Shown here: piece by piece, positions 23,810 through 31,677 of the stretch
Layout of the letters: each line of letters opens with the position of its first letter
Position numbering within the stretch: position 1 is the stretch's first letter
Assembly (NCBI RefSeq): GCF_001426585.1
Contig: NZ_LMEI01000006.1
Coordinates: forward strand, 486,956-550,955
Reading direction: 5' to 3'
DNA length: 64,000 bases
Source: Streptomyces sp. Root431
Lineage (GTDB): Bacteria > Actinomycetota > Actinomycetes > Streptomycetales > Streptomycetaceae
Position numbers and translations under genes: made by a program
Notes under the pieces: generated by a model
Told to the model about the DNA's origin: nothing
Databases searched by the model: none
The model's input: only the letters and a program-made list of their open reading frames with translations

Positions 23810-25255
23810 TCAGACCGCCGGGACCGGGAAGGTCGGGTACTCCACGCCGGAGACGTGCTGGACGACCCGGATGACCTGGCACGAGTAGCCGAACTCGTTG
23901 TCGTACCACAGGTAGAGGATCGCGTTGTCGCCGTCGACCTTGGTCGCGCCGGCGTCGACGATCGACGCGTGGCGCGAGCCGACGAAGTCCATCGAGACGG
24001 CGTCGGGGGCCGTGGTGAAGTCGATCTGACGCTTGAGCGGCGAGTGCAGCGAGACGTCGCGGAGGTACTCGAGGACCTCTTCGCGGGTGGTCTCGCGGCC
24101 CAGGCGCAGGCTCAGGATGGCGATCGAGACGTCCGGCACGGGCACGCGGATCGAGCTGCCGGTGATCGGGGCCTTGAGGTCCGGCAGCGCCTTGGCGACG
24201 GCCGAGGCGGCACCGGTCTCGGTGATCACCATGTTCAGCGGCGCCGAGCGGCCGCGACGGTCGGCCTTGTGGTAGTTGTCGAGCAGGTTCTGGTCGTTCG
24301 TGAACGAGTGGACCGTCTCGACGTGACCGCGGAGCACGCCGTACTCGTCGTCCATCGCCTTGAGCGGCGGGACGATCGCGTTGGTCGTGCAGGACGCGCA
24401 GGACAGGATCTTCTCGTCCGGCTTGACCGTCTCGTGGTTCACACCGTGCACGATGTTCGGCACGTCGCCCTTGCCGGGCGCGGTCAGGACGACCTTGTCG
24501 ATGCCGGGGCGCAGGTGCTTGGAGAGGCCCTCGCGGTCGCGCCACTTGCCGGTGTTGTCGATGAGGATGGCGTTCTCGATGCCGTACGCCGTGTAGTCGA
24601 CCTCGGAGGGGTCGTTGGCGTAGATCACCTTGATCGTGTTGCCGTTGGCGACGATCGTGCTGTTCGCCTCGTCGACCGTGATCGTGCCCTGGAACTGGCC
24701 GTGGATCGAGTCGCGGCGCAGCAGCGAGGCGCGCTTCACCAGGTCCTGGTCGCCGCCGCCGCGGACGACGATCGCCCGCAGGCGCAGACCGTTGCCGGAG
24801 CCGGCCTTCTCGATGAGGAGGCGGGCGACGAGCCGGCCGATGCGGCCGAAGCCGTACAGGACGACGTCGCGGCCGTCACGGCGCTCGATCTTGTTCTCGC
24901 CGATGGCGCCGGCGACGGCCTCGGCGGTGAACTCGGCGACGGTGAGACCGCGGTCGTCGGTCTTGTAGTCCGCGGCCAGCACGCCGATGTCGATCTGGCA
25001 CGGGCCAAGGTCGAGGGTCGTGAGCGTCTGGAGGAACGGGAGCGTCTCGGTGACCGAGAGCTCCTCGCCGTCGATCTGCCGGGCGAAGCGGTGGGTCTTG
25101 AGGATGCTGACCACCGACTTGTTCACCAGGGAGCGGCTGTGGACCAGGACGGTGACGTCCTGCTCCCGGTGCAGCTTCCCGATGATCGGGATCATCGACT
25201 CCGCGATCTCCTCGCGGTTCTTCCAGCTGGTGAACGAGTCGTCATTGACAGTCAC
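23810..25255 (-). CDS. gap: glyceraldehyde-3-phosphate dehydrogenase, long actinobacterial form
   Basis: 481 residues, the long form with a ~125-residue N-terminal extension (NREEIAESMIPIIGKLHREQDVTVLVHSRSL ... split across the segment) seen in a second GAPDH of Streptomyces. The Rossmann motif LYGFGRIGRLVARLL is near residue 133. The catalytic Cys lies in the ASCTTNAI signature near 287, and WYDNEFGYS marks the conserved C-terminal segment. It interconverts glyceraldehyde 3-phosphate and 1,3-bisphosphoglycerate in the cytoplasm; whether it prefers NAD or NADP cannot be said. GTG start after GAAAGAT. The extension is not needed for catalysis in classical GAPDH and its role is unknown. A strong hairpin terminator follows. 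Confidence 0.95.
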   Translation of the reverse strand: MTVNDDSFTSWKNREEIAESMIPIIGKLHREQDVTVLVHSRSLVNKSVVSILKTHRFARQIDGEELSVTETLPFLQTLTTLDLGPCQIDIGVLAADYKTDDRGLTVAEFTAEAVAGAIGENKIERRDGRDVVLYGFGRIGRLVARLLIEKAGSGNGLRLRAIVVRGGGDQDLVKRASLLRRDSIHGQFQGTITVDEANSTIVANGNTIKVIYANDPSEVDYTAYGIENAILIDNTGKWRDREGLSKHLRPGIDKVVLTAPGKGDVPNIVHGVNHETVKPDEKILSCASCTTNAIVPPLKAMDDEYGVLRGHVETVHSFTNDQNLLDNYHKADRRGRSAPLNMVITETGAASAVAKALPDLKAPITGSSIRVPVPDVSIAILSLRLGRETTREEVLEYLRDVSLHSPLKRQIDFTTAPDAVSMDFVGSRHASIVDAGATKVDGDNAILYLWYDNEFGYSCQVIRVVQHVSGVEYPTFPVPAV

Positions 25256-25282
25256 AAGTTTATCTTTCGAGCTAGGCGGCGC

Positions 25283-25975
25283 TCATATGGTAACCCCAGG
25301 TCCGTGTGGTGCTTCAGAGGGGTGGCGCATCCCACGTTCCGCCCCCGCCCGCCGCTCGTGGACGCGCGCCAGACGCTCCTCCAGGGCCGCCCGGCGCGCG
25401 GGCCACTCCTCGGCCACGATCGAGAAGACGGCGGTGTCGCGGAGGCGGCCCTCCTCGCCCGGGACCCAGGAGACGGACCAGTTCCGCAGGACGCCCTCGA
25501 AGGTCGCGCCCGCCCGCTCGATGGCCGCCCGGGAGCGGGCGTTGCGCGCGTCCGTCTTGAGGTCGACCCGGGCCACGTCCCAGCTCTCGAAGGCGTGCCG
25601 GAAGAGCAGGTACTTGGCCTCGGCGTTCACGCCCGCCCCCTGGGCGGAGGCCGCGAGCCAGGTGAAACCGATCTCGATCGCGCACAGGCGCCCGTCGGAG
25701 GGCCAGAAGCGCGGATCCCAGAAGGAGGTGGCGCCGACCACCCGCCCGGTCGCCACGTCCACCTGCGCGTACGGGGCGAGCTTGCCGTCGGCGGCGCGGC
25801 CGAGCTGCGTGTCGACGTACGCCCCCATCCCCTCCCGCCCCGGCACCCAGGTGAAGCCGTACGAGTCCCGGCTCTCCTCGGCGGCCCGCGCCAGTCCGGT
25901 GACGTGCTGATGCCCCAGCGGCTCCAGGCGCACGAACGCGCCCTCCAGAACCGGCCCTTCCAGCGTGAATCCCAT
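25283..25975 (-). CDS. GNAT family N-acetyltransferase (RimJ/RimL-like)
   Basis: 230 residues. Acetyltransf_3 pattern: opening [28 protein letters not shown], middle strand [14 protein letters not shown], the AcCoA-binding segment [27 protein letters not shown] (Q/R-x-x-G-x-G/A is degenerate: SAQGAGVN) and [31 protein letters not shown], the characteristic end of RimJ/RimL-type enzymes. The enzyme transfers an acetyl group from acetyl-CoA to an amine, peptide N terminus or drug. The substrate is unknown. It stands alone between GAPDH and the serine hydrolase genes, with the ATG in CCCATGC context. Confidence 0.88.
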   Translation of the reverse strand: MGFTLEGPVLEGAFVRLEPLGHQHVTGLARAAEESRDSYGFTWVPGREGMGAYVDTQLGRAADGKLAPYAQVDVATGRVVGATSFWDPRFWPSDGRLCAIEIGFTWLAASAQGAGVNAEAKYLLFRHAFESWDVARVDLKTDARNARSRAAIERAGATFEGVLRNWSVSWVPGEEGRLRDTAVFSIVAEEWPARRAALEERLARVHERRAGAERGMRHPSEAPHGPGVTI

Positions 25976-26082
25976 GCGCTCGCACCCCGTGCATCCGTTC
26001 GGACTCGGCGATCACCGCCGAGCGGGAAGCAGAATCGCAGAGTCCCGCCGAGGGAGCACCTGCGTTTCGGGGGGTGGGCTCC

Positions 26083-27114
26083 TCAGGGGAACGCGAGCGT
26101 CCGGAAGACGTCGCGGACGCGCGCGAGCGGGCCGGGGTCCCGCGTGAAGTACAGCCGGTTCGTGAGGAGGACCGCCCAGCGGCCGCGCGCGGGCGAGACC
26201 CACAGTCCCGTGCCGGTGAAACCGAAGTGCGCCCAGATGTCGTCCGCCGGGTCCGTGCCGGGCGCCGGGTGCCAGAAGAGGCCGCGCGGCGGGGTGAGCG
26301 CGCCGGTGCGGACGCGCAGCGAGGCCGCCGTCCACTCGGCGGAGAAGGTCCCGGGGACCGGGGCGAGGAGGTGCCGCAGGAAGCGGCCGATGTCCCCGGC
26401 CGTGGTGAAGACGCCGGCGATCCCGCAGGCGCCGCCGAGCAGGCGGGCCGAGAAGTCGTGCACGGTGCCCCGCAGCGGCGCGCCGCTCTCCTCGTCGTAC
26501 TCGGTCGGCGCGCAGCGCTCCACGACGCCGGCGGGCAGCGGCCCGTACCGGGTCTCCGTCATGCCCAGCGGCGTCCAGACCCGGTCCTGGGCGAGCCGGG
26601 TCAGCGGTCGGCGCGTGAGGTGCTCGGCGAGGTAGCCGAGGACGAGCGCGGCCCGGTCGGTGTACGCGACGGCCTCCCCGGGCCGGTGCCGCAGGGGCTC
26701 GGCGAGGACCCCGTCCCGGACGTCCTGCGGATCGGAGCCGTACAGGGGCCGCAGATTGGCGCGCAGCGGCAGCCCGGCGGTGTGGGTGAGGAGGTTCAGG
26801 GCCGTGACGCCGGCGAGGGGCCGCCCCGCCGCCTCCGGCCAGTACGAGCCGAGCGGCGCGTCCGGCTCCAGCTTCCCGGCGTCGACGAGGGTGCCGACCA
26901 CGGCCCAGACCGCGAGGATCTTGGTCAGGCTCGCGACGTCGAAGAGCGTGTCCCGGAGCGTCGGATCGCCGGGCCGCGCGGGATCGAGCGCTCCGACGGC
27001 CCCCTCGGAGAGGGCCGTACGGGCGTCGCCCACGGCCCACACCGCCCCGGGGTACACGCCCGCGCGCACGCCGTCGTCGAGGAGCCGTTCGAAGGGATCG
27101 CTGCGCTGGGACAA
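26083..27114 (-). CDS. serine hydrolase, beta-lactamase class C / esterase family
   Basis: 343 residues. The SxxK nucleophile motif is DVASLTKILAVWAVVG (Ser near residue 63), the second motif is YTD in AVAYTDRAALVLGYLAEHL, and HFGFTGTGLWVSP provides the HxG third motif usual for this group. No signal peptide is apparent, so it is probably a cytoplasmic esterase or D-aminopeptidase-like enzyme rather than a secreted beta-lactamase. The start is a TTG with GGAGGCACGTC directly upstream, an unusually clear case for TTG initiation. It is in the same direction as the GNAT and VanW genes but separated by gaps over 100 bp. Confidence 0.88.
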   Translation of the reverse strand: MSQRSDPFERLLDDGVRAGVYPGAVWAVGDARTALSEGAVGALDPARPGDPTLRDTLFDVASLTKILAVWAVVGTLVDAGKLEPDAPLGSYWPEAAGRPLAGVTALNLLTHTAGLPLRANLRPLYGSDPQDVRDGVLAEPLRHRPGEAVAYTDRAALVLGYLAEHLTRRPLTRLAQDRVWTPLGMTETRYGPLPAGVVERCAPTEYDEESGAPLRGTVHDFSARLLGGACGIAGVFTTAGDIGRFLRHLLAPVPGTFSAEWTAASLRVRTGALTPPRGLFWHPAPGTDPADDIWAHFGFTGTGLWVSPARGRWAVLLTNRLYFTRDPGPLARVRDVFRTLAFP

Positions 27115-27231
27115 GACGTGCCTCCGGCGGGTCGGGGCGCACCCGTCCCCGGGGGGCCGACGGGCCGCGCTCCGGAGTCATGCCCGGGCAGTGGGGGAAG
27201 ACACCCTTCCGTCAGCTCCCGTCCCAGGAGG

Positions 27232-28971
27232 TCACTTGCACGTGACCTCGTCACGCGGGGTGTAGTGGGTCGTGAAGGGCTCCCGCTTCACCTCGACGCC
27301 GTCCTTCGTGAAGACCCGGTCCACCGAGATGTCGAAGCCTTCGAGGGGCGGCTGCGGCACACAGGTCTCGCCGGTGCCCTCGCGCTTCGTGGGCTCCGTG
27401 AGGTTGGTGCGCGGACCGGCCACCGCCTCCACGGAGTCGTACTTCTTCGTGCCGAGGAAGCTGACGGTGACCGAGGAGTCCGTCGCGCCCGCCTTGATGT
27501 AGATCGGCTTGCCCGAGTCGTTGCGGAACTTCAGGTCCAGGCTGCCCCAGGCGACGGTGGCCTCGCGGCCGGCCGGGTAGCGCTCGATGTAGAAGGAGTG
27601 GGCGCCGTACTCGACGGGCTTCACCCCGGCGAAGAACATCGCGTTGAAGACGGTGGTGGCCATGGCCGAGACGCCGCCGCCCGGCGCGGACTGGTACCGG
27701 CCGTCGAGGATCATCGTGCCGTCCACGAAGCCGTTGTCCGGGGTGCGCTCGCCGACCGTCTCGTTGAAGCTCCACACCTCGCCGGGCTGCACGATCGAGC
27801 CGTTGATCAGCTCGGCGGCCCGGCCGATGTTCGTCGTCCGGTAGGGCGCGGTCGGGAAGTCGACCGTGAAGGTCGACATCTGCTCGGTGATGCCGAGGCG
27901 GGCCAGGGAGTCGGAGGTCAGCTCGGGCTGCGTGACCTTGGTGGCCACCGAGGCCGTACGGGCCGCGGAGCCGTCCTTCGTGAGCAGCGGGCGCACGGCG
28001 TCGCCGAGGGCCCGCGCCGTCACCTCCTGCCCCGGCTTGCCCTCCTTCTCGACGACGACCTTGCCGTCGCGCACCCCGAGGGTCGCCTCCACGGGCGCGC
28101 CCGTCAGGGACGCGAGGGGCTCGGCGACGTCGGGGTCGCGCAGGAGGGCCTCGGAGTCGAGCGAGCCGCTGAGCCTGCCGTTCTCGGCCTTCACCGTGAG
28201 GTGGTCGCCGAGGGTGGCGGGGGAGATCCGCAACTGCTCGCTCCCGGCCGTGAGCGTCACCGGGCCGGAGACGGCGGGCTTCGCGTACGCGTCGAGGAAG
28301 CGGGTGACCTCGGAGTCGGTCAGCTTCGGCTCCGTGAGGGTCACGGGGAGGGTCACGGGCGCGGCGCCCGAAGCGGCGGGATAGGCGGCGCGGAGGTTCT
28401 CGACGGCCCGCCCGGTGTCGAGCTTCTGGCCGGTCACCGCCCGGGTCGCGACGGCCTCGCCCTCGCGGAAGGCCACGGATCCCTCGCGGACCTTCCGGTC
28501 GTTCTTCTTGGCCAGCTCGGCCACGGCGGCCTTCGCCTTGGCCTCGTCGTAGGCGAACACCGGCTGGATCTCGCGCTCGCCGGAGGAGAAGAGGCGGCCG
28601 ATGACGGTCACGGGGTCGCGGGACGGGTCGGCCGCCAGGTCGGCGGTCTTCTCCACGTCGACCGTGAGGCCCGCGGCCGCGGGGGAGACGGTGGCCGCGC
28701 GCTCGCCGACCTGGACGGGTATCGGCGCGTTCCAGGAGGCGGGTGCCTCGGCCGCGAGCTTCGCCCGCGCCTCCGCGCGGCTCATGCCGCCCACGTCCAC
28801 GCCGGCGACGCTGGTGCCGGCGGATATGTCGTCCCCGGTCGTGACCAGCCCCGCGACGTACAGTCCGCCCGCGGCGACGGCGACCACACCCGTCGCGATC
28901 GCCGCCGTCCGGAGGCGCGGACTGCGCCCCTCACGGGGCGTCGGGGCATGGTCGGTCCTGGAGCGGGGCAC
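27232..28971 (-). CDS. VanW family protein with YoaR-like peptidoglycan-binding domains
   Basis: 579 residues. A single membrane segment near residues 22-44 (TAAIATGVVAVAAGGLYVAGLV) anchors a large extracytoplasmic part. It contains a first YoaR-like/PG_binding_4 unit (DDISAGTSVAGVDVGGMSRAEARAKL onward), a second repeat near residues 210-330, and the VanW domain (PYRTTNIGRAAELINGSIVQPGEVWSFNETVGERTPDNGF ... GGGVSAMATTVFNAMFFAG, split here). The last ~60 residues resemble a G5-like/tail region with a Cys pair. The function is unknown although the family is tied to cell-wall and glycopeptide contexts. The GTG follows GGGAGAGC. An 8-bp hairpin GAGGTCAC/GTGACCTC spans the stop codon. Confidence 0.9.
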   Translation of the reverse strand: MPRSRTDHAPTPREGRSPRLRTAAIATGVVAVAAGGLYVAGLVTTGDDISAGTSVAGVDVGGMSRAEARAKLAAEAPASWNAPIPVQVGERAATVSPAAAGLTVDVEKTADLAADPSRDPVTVIGRLFSSGEREIQPVFAYDEAKAKAAVAELAKKNDRKVREGSVAFREGEAVATRAVTGQKLDTGRAVENLRAAYPAASGAAPVTLPVTLTEPKLTDSEVTRFLDAYAKPAVSGPVTLTAGSEQLRISPATLGDHLTVKAENGRLSGSLDSEALLRDPDVAEPLASLTGAPVEATLGVRDGKVVVEKEGKPGQEVTARALGDAVRPLLTKDGSAARTASVATKVTQPELTSDSLARLGITEQMSTFTVDFPTAPYRTTNIGRAAELINGSIVQPGEVWSFNETVGERTPDNGFVDGTMILDGRYQSAPGGGVSAMATTVFNAMFFAGVKPVEYGAHSFYIERYPAGREATVAWGSLDLKFRNDSGKPIYIKAGATDSSVTVSFLGTKKYDSVEAVAGPRTNLTEPTKREGTGETCVPQPPLEGFDISVDRVFTKDGVEVKREPFTTHYTPRDEVTCK

Positions 28972-29095
28972 ACGCTCTCCCGGGGCGTCGAGGGTGGAGG
29001 GATCTCCACGACGGTACGCCGAAAGAGTGTCAAATGCACATAAAGCAGGGTTGACCTGCGGGGATACGGAGCGGGGTGGAAGCGGTACGGAGCGT

Positions 29096-29137
29096 TCCGA
29101 GGCGCCTGCGCGAGGGTCCGAGGCACCTGCGCGAGGG
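29096..29137. repeat. two-copy 21-bp tandem repeat upstream of the IclR gene
   Basis: TCCGAGGCGCCTGCGCGAGGG is followed at once by a second copy with one change (G to A at its ninth position). Two head-to-tail 21-base units equal two helical turns each, so they could be paired regulator half-sites for the IclR gene that begins 34 bases later. Confidence 0.7.
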
Positions 29138-29170
29138 AGGGAGCGGCAGGCGGCCGCCTAAGCTGGAGCG

Positions 29171-29935
29171 ATGCCCGCCACCCCGAGCCCCAGTCCCGGA
29201 CCCCAGTCCGTCGACCGGGCCCTCGCCGTGCTCGACGCCGTCGCCGACGCCGACCGGCCCGTCGGCGCGAAGACGCTGGCCCGGCGGCTCGGCTGCGCCC
29301 TCTCGACCGTCTACCACGTCACCGGGCCCCTGCTCGCGCGCGGCTACCTCGTCCGCACCGCGGAGGGGTACGCCCCCGGGCCCCGCGTACCCGCCCTGCA
29401 CCGCTCCCACCAGCGCCACCACGGCCTCGGCGCCGGGACCGGCGAACTCCTCGGCAGGCTGCGGCGGGCCACGGGAGCGGAGGCGTACCACACCGCCTAC
29501 CGCGACGGCCTGATCACCGTCGTCGACACGACCGCCCCGGTGACCGACGCCGCCCACCCCTTCACCCCGGGCCCCGAGGACCGCGCCCACGCCACCGCCC
29601 ACGGCAAGGCGCTCCTCGCCGCGCTCCCGCGCCCGCTGCGCCGCCGCTACCTCGCGGAGCACGGCATGGCCCGCTTCACCGAGCGGACCATCACCAGCGC
29701 CGAGCGCTTCGAGGCGGAGGCCGCCCGGGTGCGCGGCCAGGGATTCGCCGTCTCCGTGGGCGAGGCGGACCTCGCCTACACCTGCCTCGCCGTGGCGCTG
29801 CCCGAGCGCGGCGACGGCATCGTGCACGCGCTCTCCGTCTCGCTCCCCACCGCCGACTTCGGACGGCGACAGGGAGAGATCCGGGCGGCGCTCGCCCGCG
29901 CCGTCCCCGAGTTTCCGGCCCTGCCGGAAACCTGA
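29171..29935 (+). CDS. IclR family transcriptional regulator
   Basis: 254 residues. The N-terminal winged HTH is QSVDRALAVLDAVADADRPVGAKTLARRLGCALSTVYHVTGPLLARGYLVR, the IclR pattern. The C-terminal effector-binding domain contains ATAHGKALLAALP (the family HGKA motif), TSAERFEAEAARVRGQGFAVSVGEADLAYTCLAVALP. It responds to a small organic acid or aromatic ligand. A TAAGCT-GGAGCG-ATG arrangement just before the start suggests a very short leader. A tandem 21-bp repeat is upstream. The following monooxygenase gene, 45 bases downstream, is a possible target. Confidence 0.92.
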   Translation: MPATPSPSPGPQSVDRALAVLDAVADADRPVGAKTLARRLGCALSTVYHVTGPLLARGYLVRTAEGYAPGPRVPALHRSHQRHHGLGAGTGELLGRLRRATGAEAYHTAYRDGLITVVDTTAPVTDAAHPFTPGPEDRAHATAHGKALLAALPRPLRRRYLAEHGMARFTERTITSAERFEAEAARVRGQGFAVSVGEADLAYTCLAVALPERGDGIVHALSVSLPTADFGRRQGEIRAALARAVPEFPALPET

Positions 29936-29980
29936 CCCGCCCGGCTGGCCCGCCGCGCGGGAGCGTCGCAGGCTGGACGC

Positions 29981-30313
29981 ATGATCTTCATCGCCGTCCG
30001 TTTCACCGCCCGACCCGACCACGCCGACCGCTGGCTCGACCTGGTCGCCGACTTCACCCGCGCCACCCGCGAGGAGCCCGGCAACCTCTTCTTCGACTGG
30101 TCCCGCAGCGTCGACGACCCGAACGTCTTCGTCCTCCTGGAGGCGTTCGCCGACGCCGAGGCCGGCGCCGCCCACGTCTCCTCCGCGCACTTCGCGGCCG
30201 GTCTCGCCGCCATGGCCGGAGCCATCGCCACCACCCCCGAGATCATCAATGTCGAGGTCCCGCAGCAGGGCTGGGGCGCGATGGCCGAGCTCACCCCGAC
30301 CGACGCCAACTGA
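29981..30313 (+). CDS. antibiotic biosynthesis monooxygenase (ABM) family protein
   Basis: 110 residues, one ferredoxin-like ABM domain. MIFIAVRFTARPDHADRWLDLVADFTRATREEPGNLFFDWSRS matches the first beta-alpha-beta half (shown in part as FTARPDHADRW and EPGNLFFDWSRS), and FVLLEAFADAEAGAAHVSSAHF the second, with the conserved His. Such proteins are cofactor-free monooxygenases or quinol-oxidising enzymes, often dimeric (YgiN-like). Substrate unknown. It lies 45 bp downstream of the IclR gene in the same direction and is followed by a short hairpin. Confidence 0.88.
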   Translation: MIFIAVRFTARPDHADRWLDLVADFTRATREEPGNLFFDWSRSVDDPNVFVLLEAFADAEAGAAHVSSAHFAAGLAAMAGAIATTPEIINVEVPQQGWGAMAELTPTDAN

Positions 30314-30314
30314 C

Positions 30315-30336
30315 CGCTCCCGGGCGCCTGGGAGCG
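30315..30336 (+). terminator. short terminator-like hairpin after the ABM gene
   Basis: CGCTCCC and GGGAGCG form a 7-bp stem around an 8-base loop, starting two bases after the stop codon. No U-tract follows. Confidence 0.45.
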
Positions 30337-30352
30337 ACCCCCCGGGCAGCCA

Positions 30353-30394
30353 CCGCCCCGCCTGATAGGTTCGCGGGAAACGCAGGCGGGGCGG
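30353..30394. promoter_or_regulatory. perfect 12-bp inverted repeat in front of the LacI gene
   Basis: CCGCCCCGCCTG and CAGGCGGGGCGG are exact reverse complements with an 18-base spacer; the right arm ends 6 bases before the GAGGGGAG ribosome site. It could be a LacI-type autoregulatory operator, or an RNA hairpin acting on initiation. Confidence 0.5.
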
Positions 30395-30417
30395 CGGCCC
30401 GAGGGGAGAAGCGGCAC

Positions 30418-31452
30418 ATGGCGGTGAGCGGACGGCAGACCGGCAGGCCCACCCTGGAAGAGGTCGCGGCCCGGGCCGGAGTCGGCCGCGGCACGGTCTC
30501 CCGGGTCATCAACGGCTCCCCGAAAGTCAGCGAACAGGCCAAGGCCGCCGTCGAACAGGCCGTCGCCGAACTCGGCTACGTCCCCAACCGCGCCGCCCGC
30601 GCCCTCGCCGGCAGCCGCACCGACGCCGTCGCCCTGGTGATCCCCGAGACCGAGGCCCGCCTCTTCGCCGAGCCGTACTTCCTCGACATCATCCGCGGCG
30701 TCAGCGCCGAACTGGCCGACGCCGACAAGCAGTTGCTGCTCACCCTGATCCGCAGCGAGCAGGAGCGGCAGCGCTTCGAGCAGTACCTCGCCGCCCAGCG
30801 CGTCGACGGCGTCCTGCTCGTCTCCGTCCACGGCGACGACCCGCTCCCGGACCAGGTCCGCGCCCTCGGCCTGCCCGCCGTCCTCAACGGCCGCCGCCGC
30901 GAGGACGAGCGGGTCGCCTTCGTCGACTCCGACAACACCGGCGCAGGCCGGACCGCCGTCGCCCATCTCGCCGCGCGCGGCCGGCGCGCGATCGCCACCA
31001 TCACCGGCCCCCTCGACATGTACGTGGCCCGCTGCCGCCTCGACGGCTACCGCGAGGGCCTGGCGGACGCCGGACTCGCGCCCGACGAGGAGCTCGTCGC
31101 CAACGGCGACTTCACCGAGGAGGGCGGCCGGCGCGCCATGCGGGAGCTCCTGGACCGCAGGCCGGACCTGGACGCCGTCTTCGCCGCCTCCGACGTGATG
31201 GCGGCCGGGGCGCGCGCGGTGCTGCGCGCGGCGGGCCGCCGGGTCCCCGAGGACGTCGCGCTCGTCGGCGTCGACGACTCGGCCGTCGCCCGGCACATGG
31301 ACCCGCCGCTGACGAGCGTCCGGCAGCCCATCGAGGAGATGGGCCGCACGATGGCGCGCCTGCTCCTCCAGGAGATCGCCGCGCCCAGCGAGCCGGACGA
31401 GCAGCCCCGCCGGATGCTCCCCACCGAACTGGTCGTCCGCGCCTCGTCCTGA
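30418..31452 (+). CDS. LacI family transcriptional regulator
   Basis: 344 residues. The HTH PTLEEVAARAGVGRGTVSRVINGSPKVSEQAKAAVEQAV with the hinge helix ELGYVPNRAARALAGSRT is diagnostic. The periplasmic-binding-protein-like core follows (VALVIPETEARLFAEPYFLDIIRGV ... AVFAASDVMAAGARAVLRAAGRRVPEDVALVGVDDSAVARHMDPPLTSVRQP). It should bind a sugar or sugar phosphate. The neighbours give no sugar operon, so the target is unclear; a perfect 12-bp inverted repeat directly upstream suggests autoregulation. ATG with GAGGGGAGAAG upstream. Confidence 0.94.
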   Translation: MAVSGRQTGRPTLEEVAARAGVGRGTVSRVINGSPKVSEQAKAAVEQAVAELGYVPNRAARALAGSRTDAVALVIPETEARLFAEPYFLDIIRGVSAELADADKQLLLTLIRSEQERQRFEQYLAAQRVDGVLLVSVHGDDPLPDQVRALGLPAVLNGRRREDERVAFVDSDNTGAGRTAVAHLAARGRRAIATITGPLDMYVARCRLDGYREGLADAGLAPDEELVANGDFTEEGGRRAMRELLDRRPDLDAVFAASDVMAAGARAVLRAAGRRVPEDVALVGVDDSAVARHMDPPLTSVRQPIEEMGRTMARLLLQEIAAPSEPDEQPRRMLPTELVVRASS

Positions 31453-31524
31453 CGCGCCTCCTCCTGACGCGCCGCTCGCGTCACGCCGCTCCTGACGCCC
31501 CGACGCCCCGCTCCTGACGCCCCG
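31447..31524. repeat. CTCCTGACGC direct-repeat tract
   Basis: The tract after the LacI stop contains related units of TCCTGACGC. Two of them are identical over 17 bases (CCGCTCCTGACGCCCCG at 31486-31502 and 31508-31524), 22 bases apart. It has no coding character and no clear hairpin. Confidence 0.6.
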
Positions 31525-31677
31525 CTTGCGGCGCCCCGCTCCCCGCGCCCCGCCCGGTCCGAGATGCAGCCGCCTCCGGGCCCCCGGACAATGGACTCCG
31601 TACGGGGTCCGTACGGATTCCGTATCCGCGACCAGGGCGTCCCCTCGGCGTCCGACCCGGCAAGGGGGCGGTCGACG

